DNA from: an uncultured Lachnospiraceae bacterium
GTDB taxonomy: Bacteria > Bacillota > Clostridia > Lachnospirales > Lachnospiraceae
Reading direction: 5' to 3'
NCBI GenBank assembly: GCA_910577165.1
Contig: CAJTLX010000002.1
Location: 1-64,000 of the forward strand
Length of the DNA: 64,000 nucleotides
Notes under the pieces: model-generated
Told to the model about the DNA's origin: nothing
The model's input: only the letters and a program-made list of their open reading frames with translations
The model's database searches: none
Program-made: the position numbers and the translations under genes
In this document: in pieces, positions 51,485-60,755 of the stretch
How positions within the stretch are numbered: position 1 is the stretch's first letter
Layout: each line of letters opens with the position of its first letter

Positions 51485-52300
51485 TCAGCATCTGCCGCAC
51501 CACCGACATCCATTGCATATCTCCTTTCGGCTGCATGAACGGCACCGTTTTTGTATTCGAACATCTTCATTTACCGGCGGATACTGCAGCCCGGAGCGCA
51601 GTGCCTGCACGCGATGATAAGCTTTGCAAATATTATATTGTCTGCCATCTTTTACAAAGACATTCCCCGTCCCACAAAAAGAAAAAGGAACCTGATATTT
51701 TTTGCACTGTTCAAAAAGGGACTTCACCCATTCATAGTGCAGTGGTCTTGCCCCTTCATAGTTTTCTCCGTCCGCCAACACGGACTCAATCTGCCCGCTG
51801 GCAAGGTAGGAGTCCAGATTTACTTCCCCGATAAAGGGAGCAACCATAATGCCCTTATGCCTGGCCGGAAGATCCAGTAAAATAGGAATCCGCTCATCCG
51901 CCCGCCTCTGATTCTCCGCAGTCACACTTAAGGAAACATTCTCCCATCCATTTAACCAATCCCACGGCAGACATTTTTCTATGCGTTCTGCCCGCTTGGT
52001 CAAAAGAAAAAAGTGGACATCGGAGCGGGTGCGGATCATATCCCACACATCCTCCCGCCATGAATCCGCCTCTTTAAGAAAAAAGTCGCTGGTCATACAG
52101 ACCCGGACATACGCCCCACTCTTTATCTTAAAATTTCCCTGTCTATCCTTTTTCAGTGGAAGATTAAAGTTTGTCTTAACCTTGTAGATCACACTGCCAT
52201 CCTTTTCCCGCTCTTTGTCCTGATAAAACATATAGCAATTTTCACAGCCCTCGCTATACTTATGACAGCCATGCCACGGATTCCGGATATCACTGCCCAT
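51485..52300 (-). CDS. DUF5131 (phage Gp37/Gp68-like) protein, cysteine-rich
   Basis: A 271-residue protein. It opens with NPWHGCHKYSEGCENCYMF, placing Cys12, Cys19 and Cys22 in the C-x6-C-x2-C pattern of this family, which has been likened to radical-SAM proteins. FFLLTKRAERIEKCLPWDW, NVSLSVTAENQRRADERIPI and GIMVAPFIGEVNLDSYL are family motifs. The C-terminal tail has six Cys (253-271), which may hold another metal site. The start follows GGAGAAT. The reaction is unknown. It lies 100 bp downstream of thrS. Confidence 0.8.
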   Translation of the reverse strand: MGSDIRNPWHGCHKYSEGCENCYMFYQDKEREKDGSVIYKVKTNFNLPLKKDRQGNFKIKSGAYVRVCMTSDFFLKEADSWREDVWDMIRTRSDVHFFLLTKRAERIEKCLPWDWLNGWENVSLSVTAENQRRADERIPILLDLPARHKGIMVAPFIGEVNLDSYLASGQIESVLADGENYEGARPLHYEWVKSLFEQCKKYQVPFSFCGTGNVFVKDGRQYNICKAYHRVQALRSGLQYPPVNEDVRIQKRCRSCSRKEICNGCRWCGRC

Positions 52301-52401
52301 TTTCTATTCTCCATATTTTTATTTTCTCCCACCCCCTCCATCGAATTACTTCTTAATAAAAAACCGCAGGAAATCTCTCACTTTTTAAATGATGGAGCAT
52401 A

Positions 52402-54156
52402 TCACTTTCCCTCCCCCCGCAAAATCTCTAACAGTTGGTGGAGGGACATACTTCCCAGATCTCCTTTCCCCCTCCCTCGCACAGAAATTTTTTTATCCTG
52501 CATTTCTCTCTCGCCGACAATAAGCATATATGGTACTCTCTCCATCTGCGCAGTTCTTATTTTGTAGCCGATTTTCTCCGCTCTTTTATCCATCTCACAG
52601 CGCATCCCTTCCTTTTCCAACTCCCTTTGTATTTCCTCTGCATAATCAATATATTTATCCGAGATAGGCAGTATTTTTACCTGTACCGGCGAGAGCCACA
52701 GCGGGAATTTTCCCGCAAAATGTTCAATCAAAATCCCAATAAACCGCTCAATTGAACCGAATACTACCCGATGAATCATGATCGGACGATGTTTCTTTCC
52801 ATCCTCGCCGATATACTCCGCCTCAAAACGCTGCGGCAGTTGAAAATCAAGCTGGATTGTCCCGCACTGCCAGGTTCTTCCAATTGAGTCTTCCAGATGA
52901 AAATCAATTTTTGGTCCGTAAAATGCCCCGTCCCCCTCATTTATCACATAGGAAAATCCCAAATCATCCAGGGCATTTTTCAATCCGTTCGTCGCCATCT
53001 CCCAGTCCTTATCGCTCCCAATGGAGTTTTCCGGTCTTGTGGACAATTCCACATGGTATTTGAAACCAAAATGGGAATACACCTCATCAATCAGGCGGAC
53101 AACTCCCTTAATCTCATCCGGTATCTGTTCCGGCATCATAAAAATATGCGCGTCATCCTGCGTGCAGCACCGGACACGCATCAGACCATGCAGTGTCCCC
53201 GACTTTTCATTTCGGTGTATCAGCCCCAATTCTCCGATGCGTAAGGGAAGTTCACGGTATGAGTGTGGCTCCATCTTATACACAAGCATCCCGCCCGGAC
53301 AGTTCATTGGCTTTATCGCAAAATCTGCTTCATCGATCACTGTTGTATACATATTTTCTCTGTAATGTTCCCAGTGCCCGGAAGTCTCCCAAAGTTTGCG
53401 GTTTAAAATCATCGGAGTTGATATTTCCATATAGCCTTCTCTTATATGCAGTTTCCGCCAGTAATCAATCAGCAGATTTTTTAATATCAATCCTTTTGGA
53501 AGAAAAAAGGGAAATCCCGGTCCCTCGTCAAAGAGTGCAAATAAGCCCAACTCTTTTCCAAGTTTCCTGTGATCCCGCTTTTTTGCCTCTTCCAGCCGCT
53601 CTAAATGCTCATCAAGCATTTCCCTGCTTGGGAATGATGTGCCATAAATTCTGGTCAGCATCTTGTTTTTTTCACTGCCGCGCCAGTACGCCCCCGCAAT
53701 AGATAATAATTTAAATGCCTTAACCGCACTGGTGTAAGCAATATGCGGTCCGGCACACATCTCCAGGTATTCCCCCTGCTGATAAAAGCTGATCTCCTCA
53801 TTCTCCGGCAGCTCCCTTAGCATCTCGATCTTGTAAATTTCGCCTCGCTTCTCCATCATCTGCATTGCTCTCTCCCTGTCTGCGGTAAAGTGCTTCAGCT
53901 GCAAATTCTCTCTCACAATCTTTTTCATCTCCGCCTCAACCTCGGCAAAATTTTCCTCCGAAAAGCGAAAATCAAAATCGAAATCGTAGTAAAATCCATC
54001 CGCGATCGCAGGACCAATCGCGCATTTTGTATTTGGATACAGCCTTTTTACTGCCTGTGCCAAAATATGCGCCGTTGTATGGCGGAATGCTTCCTTTCCC
54101 AGTGCTTCCTCAAACCCCGCCTCTTTCAGGGAACCGTCCTTCATCTTAATCTTCAT
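52402..54156 (-). CDS. thrS: Threonyl-tRNA synthetase lacking most of the TGS domain
   Basis: A 584-residue class II synthetase that charges tRNA-Thr. The N2 editing domain (FRHTTAHILAQAVKRLYPNT, EMCAGPHI), the catalytic core (MNCPGGMLVYKMEPHSYREL, LMRVRCCTQDDAHIF, RPIMIHRVVFGSIERF) and the anticodon domain (PLWLSPVQVKILPISDKY) are intact. The usual N-terminal TGS domain of about 60 residues is reduced to MKIKMKDGSLKEAG. The start follows AAAGGATGAGG. A T-box leader and a perfect promoter control it. It is probably a second, stress-induced ThrS; the possibility that it is the only copy cannot be tested here. Confidence 0.95.
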   Translation of the reverse strand: MKIKMKDGSLKEAGFEEALGKEAFRHTTAHILAQAVKRLYPNTKCAIGPAIADGFYYDFDFDFRFSEENFAEVEAEMKKIVRENLQLKHFTADRERAMQMMEKRGEIYKIEMLRELPENEEISFYQQGEYLEMCAGPHIAYTSAVKAFKLLSIAGAYWRGSEKNKMLTRIYGTSFPSREMLDEHLERLEEAKKRDHRKLGKELGLFALFDEGPGFPFFLPKGLILKNLLIDYWRKLHIREGYMEISTPMILNRKLWETSGHWEHYRENMYTTVIDEADFAIKPMNCPGGMLVYKMEPHSYRELPLRIGELGLIHRNEKSGTLHGLMRVRCCTQDDAHIFMMPEQIPDEIKGVVRLIDEVYSHFGFKYHVELSTRPENSIGSDKDWEMATNGLKNALDDLGFSYVINEGDGAFYGPKIDFHLEDSIGRTWQCGTIQLDFQLPQRFEAEYIGEDGKKHRPIMIHRVVFGSIERFIGILIEHFAGKFPLWLSPVQVKILPISDKYIDYAEEIQRELEKEGMRCEMDKRAEKIGYKIRTAQMERVPYMLIVGEREMQDKKISVRGRGKGDLGSMSLHQLLEILRGEGK

Positions 54157-54189
54157 TTTACCTCATCCTTTCTTCAAATAAAATATTTT

Positions 54190-54477
54190 TTTAAATAAAA
54201 TGCTTTGATTAACATAAGAAAAGCACCCTTAAAGATACTTACCACATATCTTTAAGGGTGCTTACTGCACGGTTCCACCTTAATTTTTTACTTCAGGTTC
54301 CATCAAACCCTAACCTTTAACGCAGGTGTACGGTGACACTTACTCTACTTTGGGCATCACAGCTAAGGAATGGTTTTCACATACAATCCACATAGGCATC
54401 TTCCACCAGATAATGCCCTCTCTGTCTGCAATCCATATGCTACTTGTTTCCGTCATCGCTTTTCCTTATGTTGATCT
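54190..54477 (-). promoter_or_regulatory. Threonine-specific T-box riboswitch leader
   Basis: On the minus strand the conserved T-box TTAAGGTGGAACCGTGC (54283-54267) precedes a long terminator stem GCACCCTTAAAGATA / TATCTTTAAGGGTGC (about 54222-54262) and a short T run. Stem I elements are visible upstream (ACAAGTAG, AGAGAG, GGTGGAAGATGCC). The likely specifier is ACC, a Thr codon, at 54374-54372 within GAAAACCATTCC. Uncharged tRNA-Thr should stabilise antitermination and raise thrS expression. Confidence 0.92.
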
Positions 54478-54483
54478 GGTTTT

Positions 54484-54512
54484 ATCATAACACCATGATT
54501 ACCAATTGTCAA
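54484..54512 (-). promoter_or_regulatory. Strong promoter for the T-box-thrS transcript
   Basis: A perfect TTGACA (54512-54507) and TATGAT (54489-54484) with 17-bp spacing on the minus strand, directly upstream of the T-box leader. Confidence 0.85.
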
Positions 54513-54553
54513 TAAGCAAATACTTTGAATTTTTGAAAAATTAACTGGGATTT

Positions 54554-55357
54554 TCACTGACAATAAAAATTGATTAACACCCCCATATCTTCATATCCCG
54601 CATTTTGATACGCCCGGTTTGACGGCAAATAATGATAATCCGTATATAACAGCGGAACCCGCCCATCCGCAAGCAAACGGTTCGTCATATGATAAATTAA
54701 ATTGGCGGCATATCCCCTTCCCCTTTCCTGCGGCGGCGTATAGACCATACCGATCTTCGCCTTTTCTTCGGTAATTCGGTAATTTGCCATACATACAATC
54801 TTATCCTCCAAATTGCGCAGAATAAAAAGAGATCCCTCCTCACAAAGAGAATCGATATCCACCCGCGCCTGTTCTATCGAGATCGGCTTGACCCCCTCCA
54901 TTTCCTTACAGGCTTCACAGTGATATTTCGCCAGTACCTCCCGTTCTTCCCTCCGCGGAACATCAAAACACCCACCACATTCCCGTGGCTTTTTTGTTTC
55001 CCGGCAAAGTAAAAAGCCCATCTCAAAATAATCCTCCGGACAGATTTTATCAAATCCACGCTCTGCCAAAGACATATAAATCTCTTTTTTACAGGTATAT
55101 TTCACTCTCTGCCCCTCGATTAAATAGCGGCAAATTCCCTCTTCAATCTCCCCGATCCTTTGTTTGTCAAAATCATCCCCTGTCCATATCCAAACCGGCC
55201 ATTGTCTGTTTCCCCTGCAAAAAATATAGCTCTCCTCATCGCTGTACAGCTCAAGATCCGGACTTGATAGATTCTGGAAAATCAATGTGAATTTATATTG
55301 ATCCCTCAAAAACTCTTCTGATTTAAGAATACTATGTTCTCTTGAAATTTCCTTCAC
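54554..55357 (-). CDS. GNAT-family N-acetyltransferase with N-terminal extension
   Basis: A 267-residue protein. The C-terminal half is a GNAT domain (FILRNLEDKIVCMANYRITE, AKIGMVYTPPQERGRGYAAN with the R-G-x-G-x-A acetyl-CoA loop, SNRAYQNAGYEDMG). The N-terminal half (about 1-130) is a second degenerate domain seen in two-domain GNATs. A CGGC motif sits near residue 128. The start is GTG with GGAGAGGGAG upstream. It follows the next GNAT gene by 14 bp, so the two are one operon. Confidence 0.85.
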   Translation of the reverse strand: MKEISREHSILKSEEFLRDQYKFTLIFQNLSSPDLELYSDEESYIFCRGNRQWPVWIWTGDDFDKQRIGEIEEGICRYLIEGQRVKYTCKKEIYMSLAERGFDKICPEDYFEMGFLLCRETKKPRECGGCFDVPRREEREVLAKYHCEACKEMEGVKPISIEQARVDIDSLCEEGSLFILRNLEDKIVCMANYRITEEKAKIGMVYTPPQERGRGYAANLIYHMTNRLLADGRVPLLYTDYHYLPSNRAYQNAGYEDMGVLINFYCQ

Positions 55358-55371
55358 AAAAACTCCCTCTC

Positions 55372-55947
55372 CTATTTAACCTGCCAGGCTGCTTCTTTCC
55401 ATTCTGACTTCAACAATGCATAATAACCGACATCGTGAACCCCCTGGTTATTCCAGTCAGCACTGCGCATTGTTCCTTCATATTTCATTCCACATTTTTT
55501 CATTACCCTGCCGGAATTTGGATTCCTCAGATCATGTCTTGCCTCAATCCGATTTACTTCCACCTCATCAAAAAGAAAAGCCATCACCTCTTTTAATGCC
55601 TCCGAGGTAATTCCCTGTTTCCACCAATTTTTTCCAATACAGTAGCCGATATGTGCCATTGCAATCTCTTCCCTTATCTTTACCACAGCAATATCGCCGA
55701 TCGGCTCCTCCCCATTCTCTTTTAATACAATCGCCCAATGATAATATTTTTCATCGGAATATCTGCTTACCCAATCCCCTATCACTCTCTGGGTAATCTC
55801 CGGACTTGAATGCGTTGGCCAAGTCAAATATTTTGTCACCTCCTTATCCGATGCCCAATTTTTATACATTGCCTCCGCATCTTCGGCGATATATCTTCTT
55901 AAAATTAACCGGTTCGTTTCCAGCCTCTCTGTTCCCTTATGTGTCAT
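55372..55947 (-). CDS. RimJ/RimL-type GNAT acetyltransferase
   Basis: A 191-residue single-domain GNAT. LETNRLILRRYIAEDAEAMY, IGDIAVVKIREEIAMAHIGY, KNWWKQGITSEALKEVMAFL and EARHDLRNPNSGRVMKKCGM are typical of the RimJ/RimL group, which acetylates protein N-termini or small amines. The start follows AAGGAGG. It lies 21 bp downstream of the membrane-protein gene. Confidence 0.88.
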   Translation of the reverse strand: MTHKGTERLETNRLILRRYIAEDAEAMYKNWASDKEVTKYLTWPTHSSPEITQRVIGDWVSRYSDEKYYHWAIVLKENGEEPIGDIAVVKIREEIAMAHIGYCIGKNWWKQGITSEALKEVMAFLFDEVEVNRIEARHDLRNPNSGRVMKKCGMKYEGTMRSADWNNQGVHDVGYYALLKSEWKEAAWQVK

Positions 55948-55968
55948 TATAATTCCTCCTTATCATCT

Positions 55969-56880
55969 TTAAAAAATCCCTGGAATTTTTTCAGCCAGCC
56001 AGTATCCCACAAAAAAGGAAACTACATTTGCCACTATGGCATAGCAAACCACCTTTACACGCCGTTCTGACTTTTTGCTGAATCGTCCAATTAAACAACA
56101 ATAAATAATTGCCTCCAAAATAAGCACAAGCAATTCCCCCAAAATATATGCAAAACCAAACAGCATGGAACCAGAAGTGTAATTTACATAATTCAGCCAG
56201 ATATTTAATATCACCTGCGTGATCACATTGACCGCTGCCAAAAATAAAATCTGACGTTTCTCCCGATACCCAAAAAGTAATGCGATCGCAAGTTCCAACA
56301 AAATCGTGAGAATAATCCGCACTATAAGGGAAATAATTTCCCAAGCATAATCATAGGATTTCTTTGCATTAAGCACTGGATTTTCTGCAAGTTTCGACAA
56401 ATCCACTGTATAGTAACTGTCAAAAGCATACTGTGTATAAATAGGGCTTACATAAAATTTATCCCTGTCCGGAAAATACAGTAAAATCTTATAGGTGGAC
56501 GGCGGGCGATAGATCCACTTTAATTCCTGATTTTCAGAGCATTTCCACCATTCCTGCAAAAAATAAAACCCATCCTCATCCTTATATTCTACAAAGGTTT
56601 TCCATATTTCATATTCTCCCTCACCATACCGGGCATTCTCCTCCTTGCCGTCCCATACCCAGGCTGGACCCGTCGAATCATGCAGCGATAAAAGTGTCCC
56701 GTAATACTCCTCCCCCTCCATCCCTGTAAACTTAATCTGCACGGACGGCTTTGGACCCATATCCGCATAGACAATCACTGCGGGAGAAAGTATAATGGCT
56801 GTGCATACGAGGAATAACAGGAAATTCCTCCTTCTTTGCAAACTCCCGTTCCTTGAACGCAAATTTTTGTTTTCTGACAT
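55969..56880 (-). CDS. Uncharacterised exported membrane protein
   Basis: A 303-residue protein, unnamed. An N-terminal hydrophobic segment (FLLFLVCTAIILSPAVIVYA) leads into an extracellular domain (about 40-180) that opens DMGPKPSVQIKFTGMEGEEY. Four to five membrane segments then follow (about 190-303). The DMGPKPS motif after a signal is a feature I associate with a small family of clostridial membrane proteins of unknown role. The start at 56880 follows GGAGGAGGAG. It is 80 bp downstream of DUF4132 copy 3. Confidence 0.65.
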   Translation of the reverse strand: MSENKNLRSRNGSLQRRRNFLLFLVCTAIILSPAVIVYADMGPKPSVQIKFTGMEGEEYYGTLLSLHDSTGPAWVWDGKEENARYGEGEYEIWKTFVEYKDEDGFYFLQEWWKCSENQELKWIYRPPSTYKILLYFPDRDKFYVSPIYTQYAFDSYYTVDLSKLAENPVLNAKKSYDYAWEIISLIVRIILTILLELAIALLFGYREKRQILFLAAVNVITQVILNIWLNYVNYTSGSMLFGFAYILGELLVLILEAIIYCCLIGRFSKKSERRVKVVCYAIVANVVSFFVGYWLAEKIPGIF

Positions 56881-56961
56881 TCTCTCCTCCTCCAATCTTT
56901 TAACTTTCTTCCAAATATCACTTTTATTTTCAAACAATTACTTTTAAATAATTCTGTTCCC

Positions 56962-59900
56962 TTATTTTCCTGATATCCCCTGCGCTTGCGCGGTTGCCCT
57001 CTCCACTTGCAGCGCGATCTCGCTAAAATATTTTGCTGGAATATCCTTTATCTGATATGCCTTTTTAATATCCCCTCCATAGAATAAACCATCTGCATCA
57101 ATATCCTCAAGCTTGTAAAACCGCACATCTTCCACGGTTACATCCTCATTTAGGTATCCGATAAAACAGCCGGAAAAATGCAGTTCCACGCCAAACCCAA
57201 TCTCTTTATCCTCCCGGTAATAGGTTCTAAAACAGCCCCCATCAAGCACTGGTCCATGATACCAGCCCGCCCCCATAAGTCTGCTGCCAAGCGACATATC
57301 ATTGATAACACGCCCCGAAAACCGCGATAATTTACGCTGCGATAATTCTTCCTCCTCCGGTGTAAAAACTGGGCGTTCCAATTGCAAAAACGGCTGAACG
57401 ATCTCGTAATCCTCAAGCTGCTGCCTCCAAGCTTTTACATCTTGTTCGGATAATTCAACAGGATGTACCAGACCTATCTTTCTAATTTTTTCCTGGATGA
57501 ATTTTTCTTGTTCTGCTTTTTCATTATTTTCAGGTGATTCCTTCCCTTGCTGGTTTCCATCCGGATTTATTTTTGCGGGCAGCAAATACTCTTCCTCATC
57601 CTGCGTATTAAACGATCCATCCTCCATATAGCGAAAACTCTGTACCAATCTCCCATCCTTATAAACTCCCCAGATCAAACCGATTGCAAACTGGTGCATA
57701 ATCGGATTTTTTACAAAAAGCTGTCTCCATGCAGGAATGCTCCAGCACCGTGCAGAGGAGAGTGCTTGCTCCAGTCTAAGCTTCTGACTGGCGACAATCT
57801 CCTTCATCTGCTTTTTCATCTGTTTAAACTCCTCGTAAGCTGTTCCGGCACGTTTCTCATCGTCCTTTTTGCTCGGTGCCGGGAGATTTTTCAGCTTTTT
57901 TCCCTTCCCGTCAAATACCTCGATCTCCAATGCCGGTGTGAGCATCACGCGAAATTTCCGCTCCCCATAATCAAAATCCCGCCCCATTCTCTCATCAAAT
58001 CCAAGATCCGGAACAATCTGATCCGCAAGTTCTTCACGGCTAATCCCCCGCTGCTCTGCCGCAAAATTAAGTGCATTTTCCGCCGCTGTTTTCACCTGCC
58101 GATACTTAAATTTCCGCGCGATCCCATCTACAGCAAGCAGTGCCTGCGGCAGCGGATTTAAACTTAGTGCCTGCACCGCCTCGCACGCAATCATTCCGCG
58201 CGCCTGTTTCGGCCACTCTCTAATCTGATGCTTTAACCGCAAGATAATCTCGCTGCTACCATGGATGGAAGCCGCATAGAGTACCCAACGCTTTTTTGCC
58301 TCCGCGCCCGCCGCAAGCCACTTGTCAAACAATTCATTTACATAAACCGCAAATTCCTTCGCCACAAGTACCTTTGCCAAAAATTCTGCATTTTCATTAT
58401 AGCCGCAGTCAGTCATCGAATAATAATACAAAAGGATTGCCTGCAAATATTCTTCCCCAGCTTCCTCCCCAGCAATAGTATGTACCACAGAAAATGGAGT
58501 TTGGTAAGCCCAGGAAATACTGCGCTTTCTTCCGCCTTTGTGTATCTCCTTTACCAGATCCTTCTGCGAGAGTGCCCTGCCCGCAGACGCGCCGCCATCC
58601 TGCACGCTTAGTACATCCGAGAGAAGTTCCTTTAACTTTACACTTTTTTCTTTCTCAAGTGCTTTCGTAAGTAACTTTCCACAATCCATCCCCGATTCCT
58701 GCCACGCTGCAAAAACACGGATGGCAAGCTCACGCACTGCCGACTTTTTCGAGGTGAGCATCTCCTCGATCTCCCCTCTCCAATCCATTCGACTACGGAG
58801 AAATTCAAGTAAAAACTGCTTGACTTTCTTTGCTCCATCCTCCGCATAAAGAAGAATTGCCGCCTTATTTTCCTCCATATTCTGTGCAAGTACCTCAAGA
58901 CCAAGGAGACGCTCCGCCGCATCACCCCCCACAAATGCTATGAGCGTTTCTTTTCGCCTCTCCTTCAAATACTGTCCAAAAATCTGCACTGCTGCCGAAT
59001 GCAATATTTCTGCGGCATCACCATAAAGACATTCCTCCATCAAACCGATCCCTGAAAGCTGATGCGCGATATCAAGTCCCTCACAGTCAAAATTTTGAAA
59101 CAGATCCATTACTTTTACCGCACTGACCCGCGAGGTAAATGTATCCAGATTTTCATACAGATCTGCGCGCAAAAACCAATATCCATGCCTAAGCCACATA
59201 TAGGTCTGAAAACGGCGATAAAATGTTCCATCGAGAATTGCCTTATCGGTTTCTTCTATAATCCTCCTCTCGGCCGCAGCATTGTAATAATAATTTTTCC
59301 CCAGCTTACTCGCAAATGGATACAGCATATCCACCGAAATTTGCCCGCAAAGATATGCCCGAATCAGATCGGCATCCGAATCATTTCGCACCAGTCTGTT
59401 TAGCAATTTATCAATCAATTTGTTTTGACCATAACATTTTTTCACTTCTGAAAGTTTCCTGTAAAGTTCAGGTTCTTCTTTTTTAATCACGGCAAGCATC
59501 CGGTTTGAAGCCTCAATCTCCGCCTCATCCATTACCTCGATATAGATCTCCTGATGATCCTTTAACTGTTTTTCCAAAATAAGCGTATGCCCTTTTTTCG
59601 CCACCCAATAAAGATAAGTTTTTGTAGGCAGATCAAATTCCTTATCATAATTTCCGCCCCGGATATAAATATCCATCGATGAGACAAGCCCAATCAAATT
59701 GATTGCTTCCAATGCTCCCTCCGCACTCGCTGCTAAACAGATCTTCACCACATTCTTTAATTTCTCAGAAAGCGGATAATTGAGGTAGGCAAGACTTGCC
59801 ACAAGCTTTAATATCCGCAACGAAATCCCATGCTTTAAACTTGCCAACTTTAAAATATGTTCCGAGACCGCCCCCTGCCTTACTGCTTCCTTGATTTCTG

Positions 59901-60567
59901 AAACAGATAAATGGAAAGGAGGATATATCCGGTCAAAACTTTCGATTGCGATCTCCTCATAGTGCGAAAGCAGCAAAAGATCCTCCGCCTCTACCAGATT
60001 TTCCTGTTTATCCCCTACCGGACTTTCCTGTTTGTCCCCACATTTATATTTTCGATAAAAATAAACCGCATAAAGCACAAGTCTTCCATTATCCGATTCA
60101 TTTTTCTGATACTGCAATGCCTGTTTTAATATTTCCGCATTCCCGCACGCAATATCAACTAATTGGTCACGCGAATAGGAACCTAACGGGTATAAATCCG
60201 CACCGAGGATTGCCGCATAAGTCGCCGCTTTTTTTGCCGCGTCGATCTCAATATCGACCGCACCCTTCTCCGGATCGATCACTTCCATTGGGATCATACG
60301 GTAGCAGGTAGATTCCCCTTTTGCAAGCAGCACAGAAAATAATTTGGCGGCAATATCATGTTTTCCATTTTTTACCAATTCTCGAAATAGGCGAATGGCA
60401 GGATCTGCGGGGATGGAGGATAAATTTTCAAAAGTAAAATCCTCTAGGACTTTATGATCTGCCTTGCCAGAAAGAAAATCCTCCGCAGATTGACGCTCTG
60501 TGTGGTTGAGCGGAAGGGTAGTAAAAAGAGTGATGAACTTCTCCTCTAAAGTGTTTTTTGCATCCAT
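56962..60567 (-). CDS. DUF4132-domain protein, copy 3 (YehI-like)
   Basis: A 1201-residue paralogue with the same plan as copies 1 and 2: divergent helical N-terminus, HEAT-like middle (NMEENKAAILLYAEDGAKKV, SKKSAVRELAIRVFAAWQES) and the C-terminal core (EELADQIVPDLGFDERMGRD, NPIMHQFAIGLIWGVYKDGR, LMGAGWYHGPVLDGGC, DIPAKYFSEIALQ). A roughly 30-residue Asn/Glu/Lys-rich insert (NPDGNQQGKESPENNEKAEQ) splits the core between LLPAKI and IGLVHP. This differs from the insert site in copy 2. The start has AAGGAGAAG at a long spacing. An AT-rich repeat tract lies upstream. Confidence 0.87.
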   Translation of the reverse strand: MDAKNTLEEKFITLFTTLPLNHTERQSAEDFLSGKADHKVLEDFTFENLSSIPADPAIRLFRELVKNGKHDIAAKLFSVLLAKGESTCYRMIPMEVIDPEKGAVDIEIDAAKKAATYAAILGADLYPLGSYSRDQLVDIACGNAEILKQALQYQKNESDNGRLVLYAVYFYRKYKCGDKQESPVGDKQENLVEAEDLLLLSHYEEIAIESFDRIYPPFHLSVSEIKEAVRQGAVSEHILKLASLKHGISLRILKLVASLAYLNYPLSEKLKNVVKICLAASAEGALEAINLIGLVSSMDIYIRGGNYDKEFDLPTKTYLYWVAKKGHTLILEKQLKDHQEIYIEVMDEAEIEASNRMLAVIKKEEPELYRKLSEVKKCYGQNKLIDKLLNRLVRNDSDADLIRAYLCGQISVDMLYPFASKLGKNYYYNAAAERRIIEETDKAILDGTFYRRFQTYMWLRHGYWFLRADLYENLDTFTSRVSAVKVMDLFQNFDCEGLDIAHQLSGIGLMEECLYGDAAEILHSAAVQIFGQYLKERRKETLIAFVGGDAAERLLGLEVLAQNMEENKAAILLYAEDGAKKVKQFLLEFLRSRMDWRGEIEEMLTSKKSAVRELAIRVFAAWQESGMDCGKLLTKALEKEKSVKLKELLSDVLSVQDGGASAGRALSQKDLVKEIHKGGRKRSISWAYQTPFSVVHTIAGEEAGEEYLQAILLYYYSMTDCGYNENAEFLAKVLVAKEFAVYVNELFDKWLAAGAEAKKRWVLYAASIHGSSEIILRLKHQIREWPKQARGMIACEAVQALSLNPLPQALLAVDGIARKFKYRQVKTAAENALNFAAEQRGISREELADQIVPDLGFDERMGRDFDYGERKFRVMLTPALEIEVFDGKGKKLKNLPAPSKKDDEKRAGTAYEEFKQMKKQMKEIVASQKLRLEQALSSARCWSIPAWRQLFVKNPIMHQFAIGLIWGVYKDGRLVQSFRYMEDGSFNTQDEEEYLLPAKINPDGNQQGKESPENNEKAEQEKFIQEKIRKIGLVHPVELSEQDVKAWRQQLEDYEIVQPFLQLERPVFTPEEEELSQRKLSRFSGRVINDMSLGSRLMGAGWYHGPVLDGGCFRTYYREDKEIGFGVELHFSGCFIGYLNEDVTVEDVRFYKLEDIDADGLFYGGDIKKAYQIKDIPAKYFSEIALQVERATAQAQGISGK

Positions 60568-60597
60568 GATCTAATTTCTTCTCCTTTCCGATTGCGC

Positions 60598-60750
60598 ATC
60601 AAAATTAAATACTTCAAATTTAAATAATTTAAATATAATATTAAGATAAAACAAATAACGCCAAATAGATAATACCAAAATAAATAATTCAATATTAAAA
60701 TAAATACTCCTAAAACAAATAATCAAAATAAATAATATCAAAACAAATAA
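60598..60750 (-). repeat. Degenerate AT-rich repeat tract upstream of DUF4132 copy 3
   Basis: On the minus strand a motif close to TTATTTRTTTTGRTA recurs about seven or eight times (for example TTATTTGTTTTGATA, TTATTTATTTTGATT, TTATTTATTTTGGTA). The tract fills the gap between the hypothetical gene and copy 3. It could be a flexible or curved promoter region or a slippage product. Confidence 0.6.
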
Positions 60751-60755
60751 GACGA

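Noticed and set aside
53193..53702. + strand frame of 169 residues inside thrS
   Set aside because: Antisense shadow of a certain synthetase gene, with no ribosome site.
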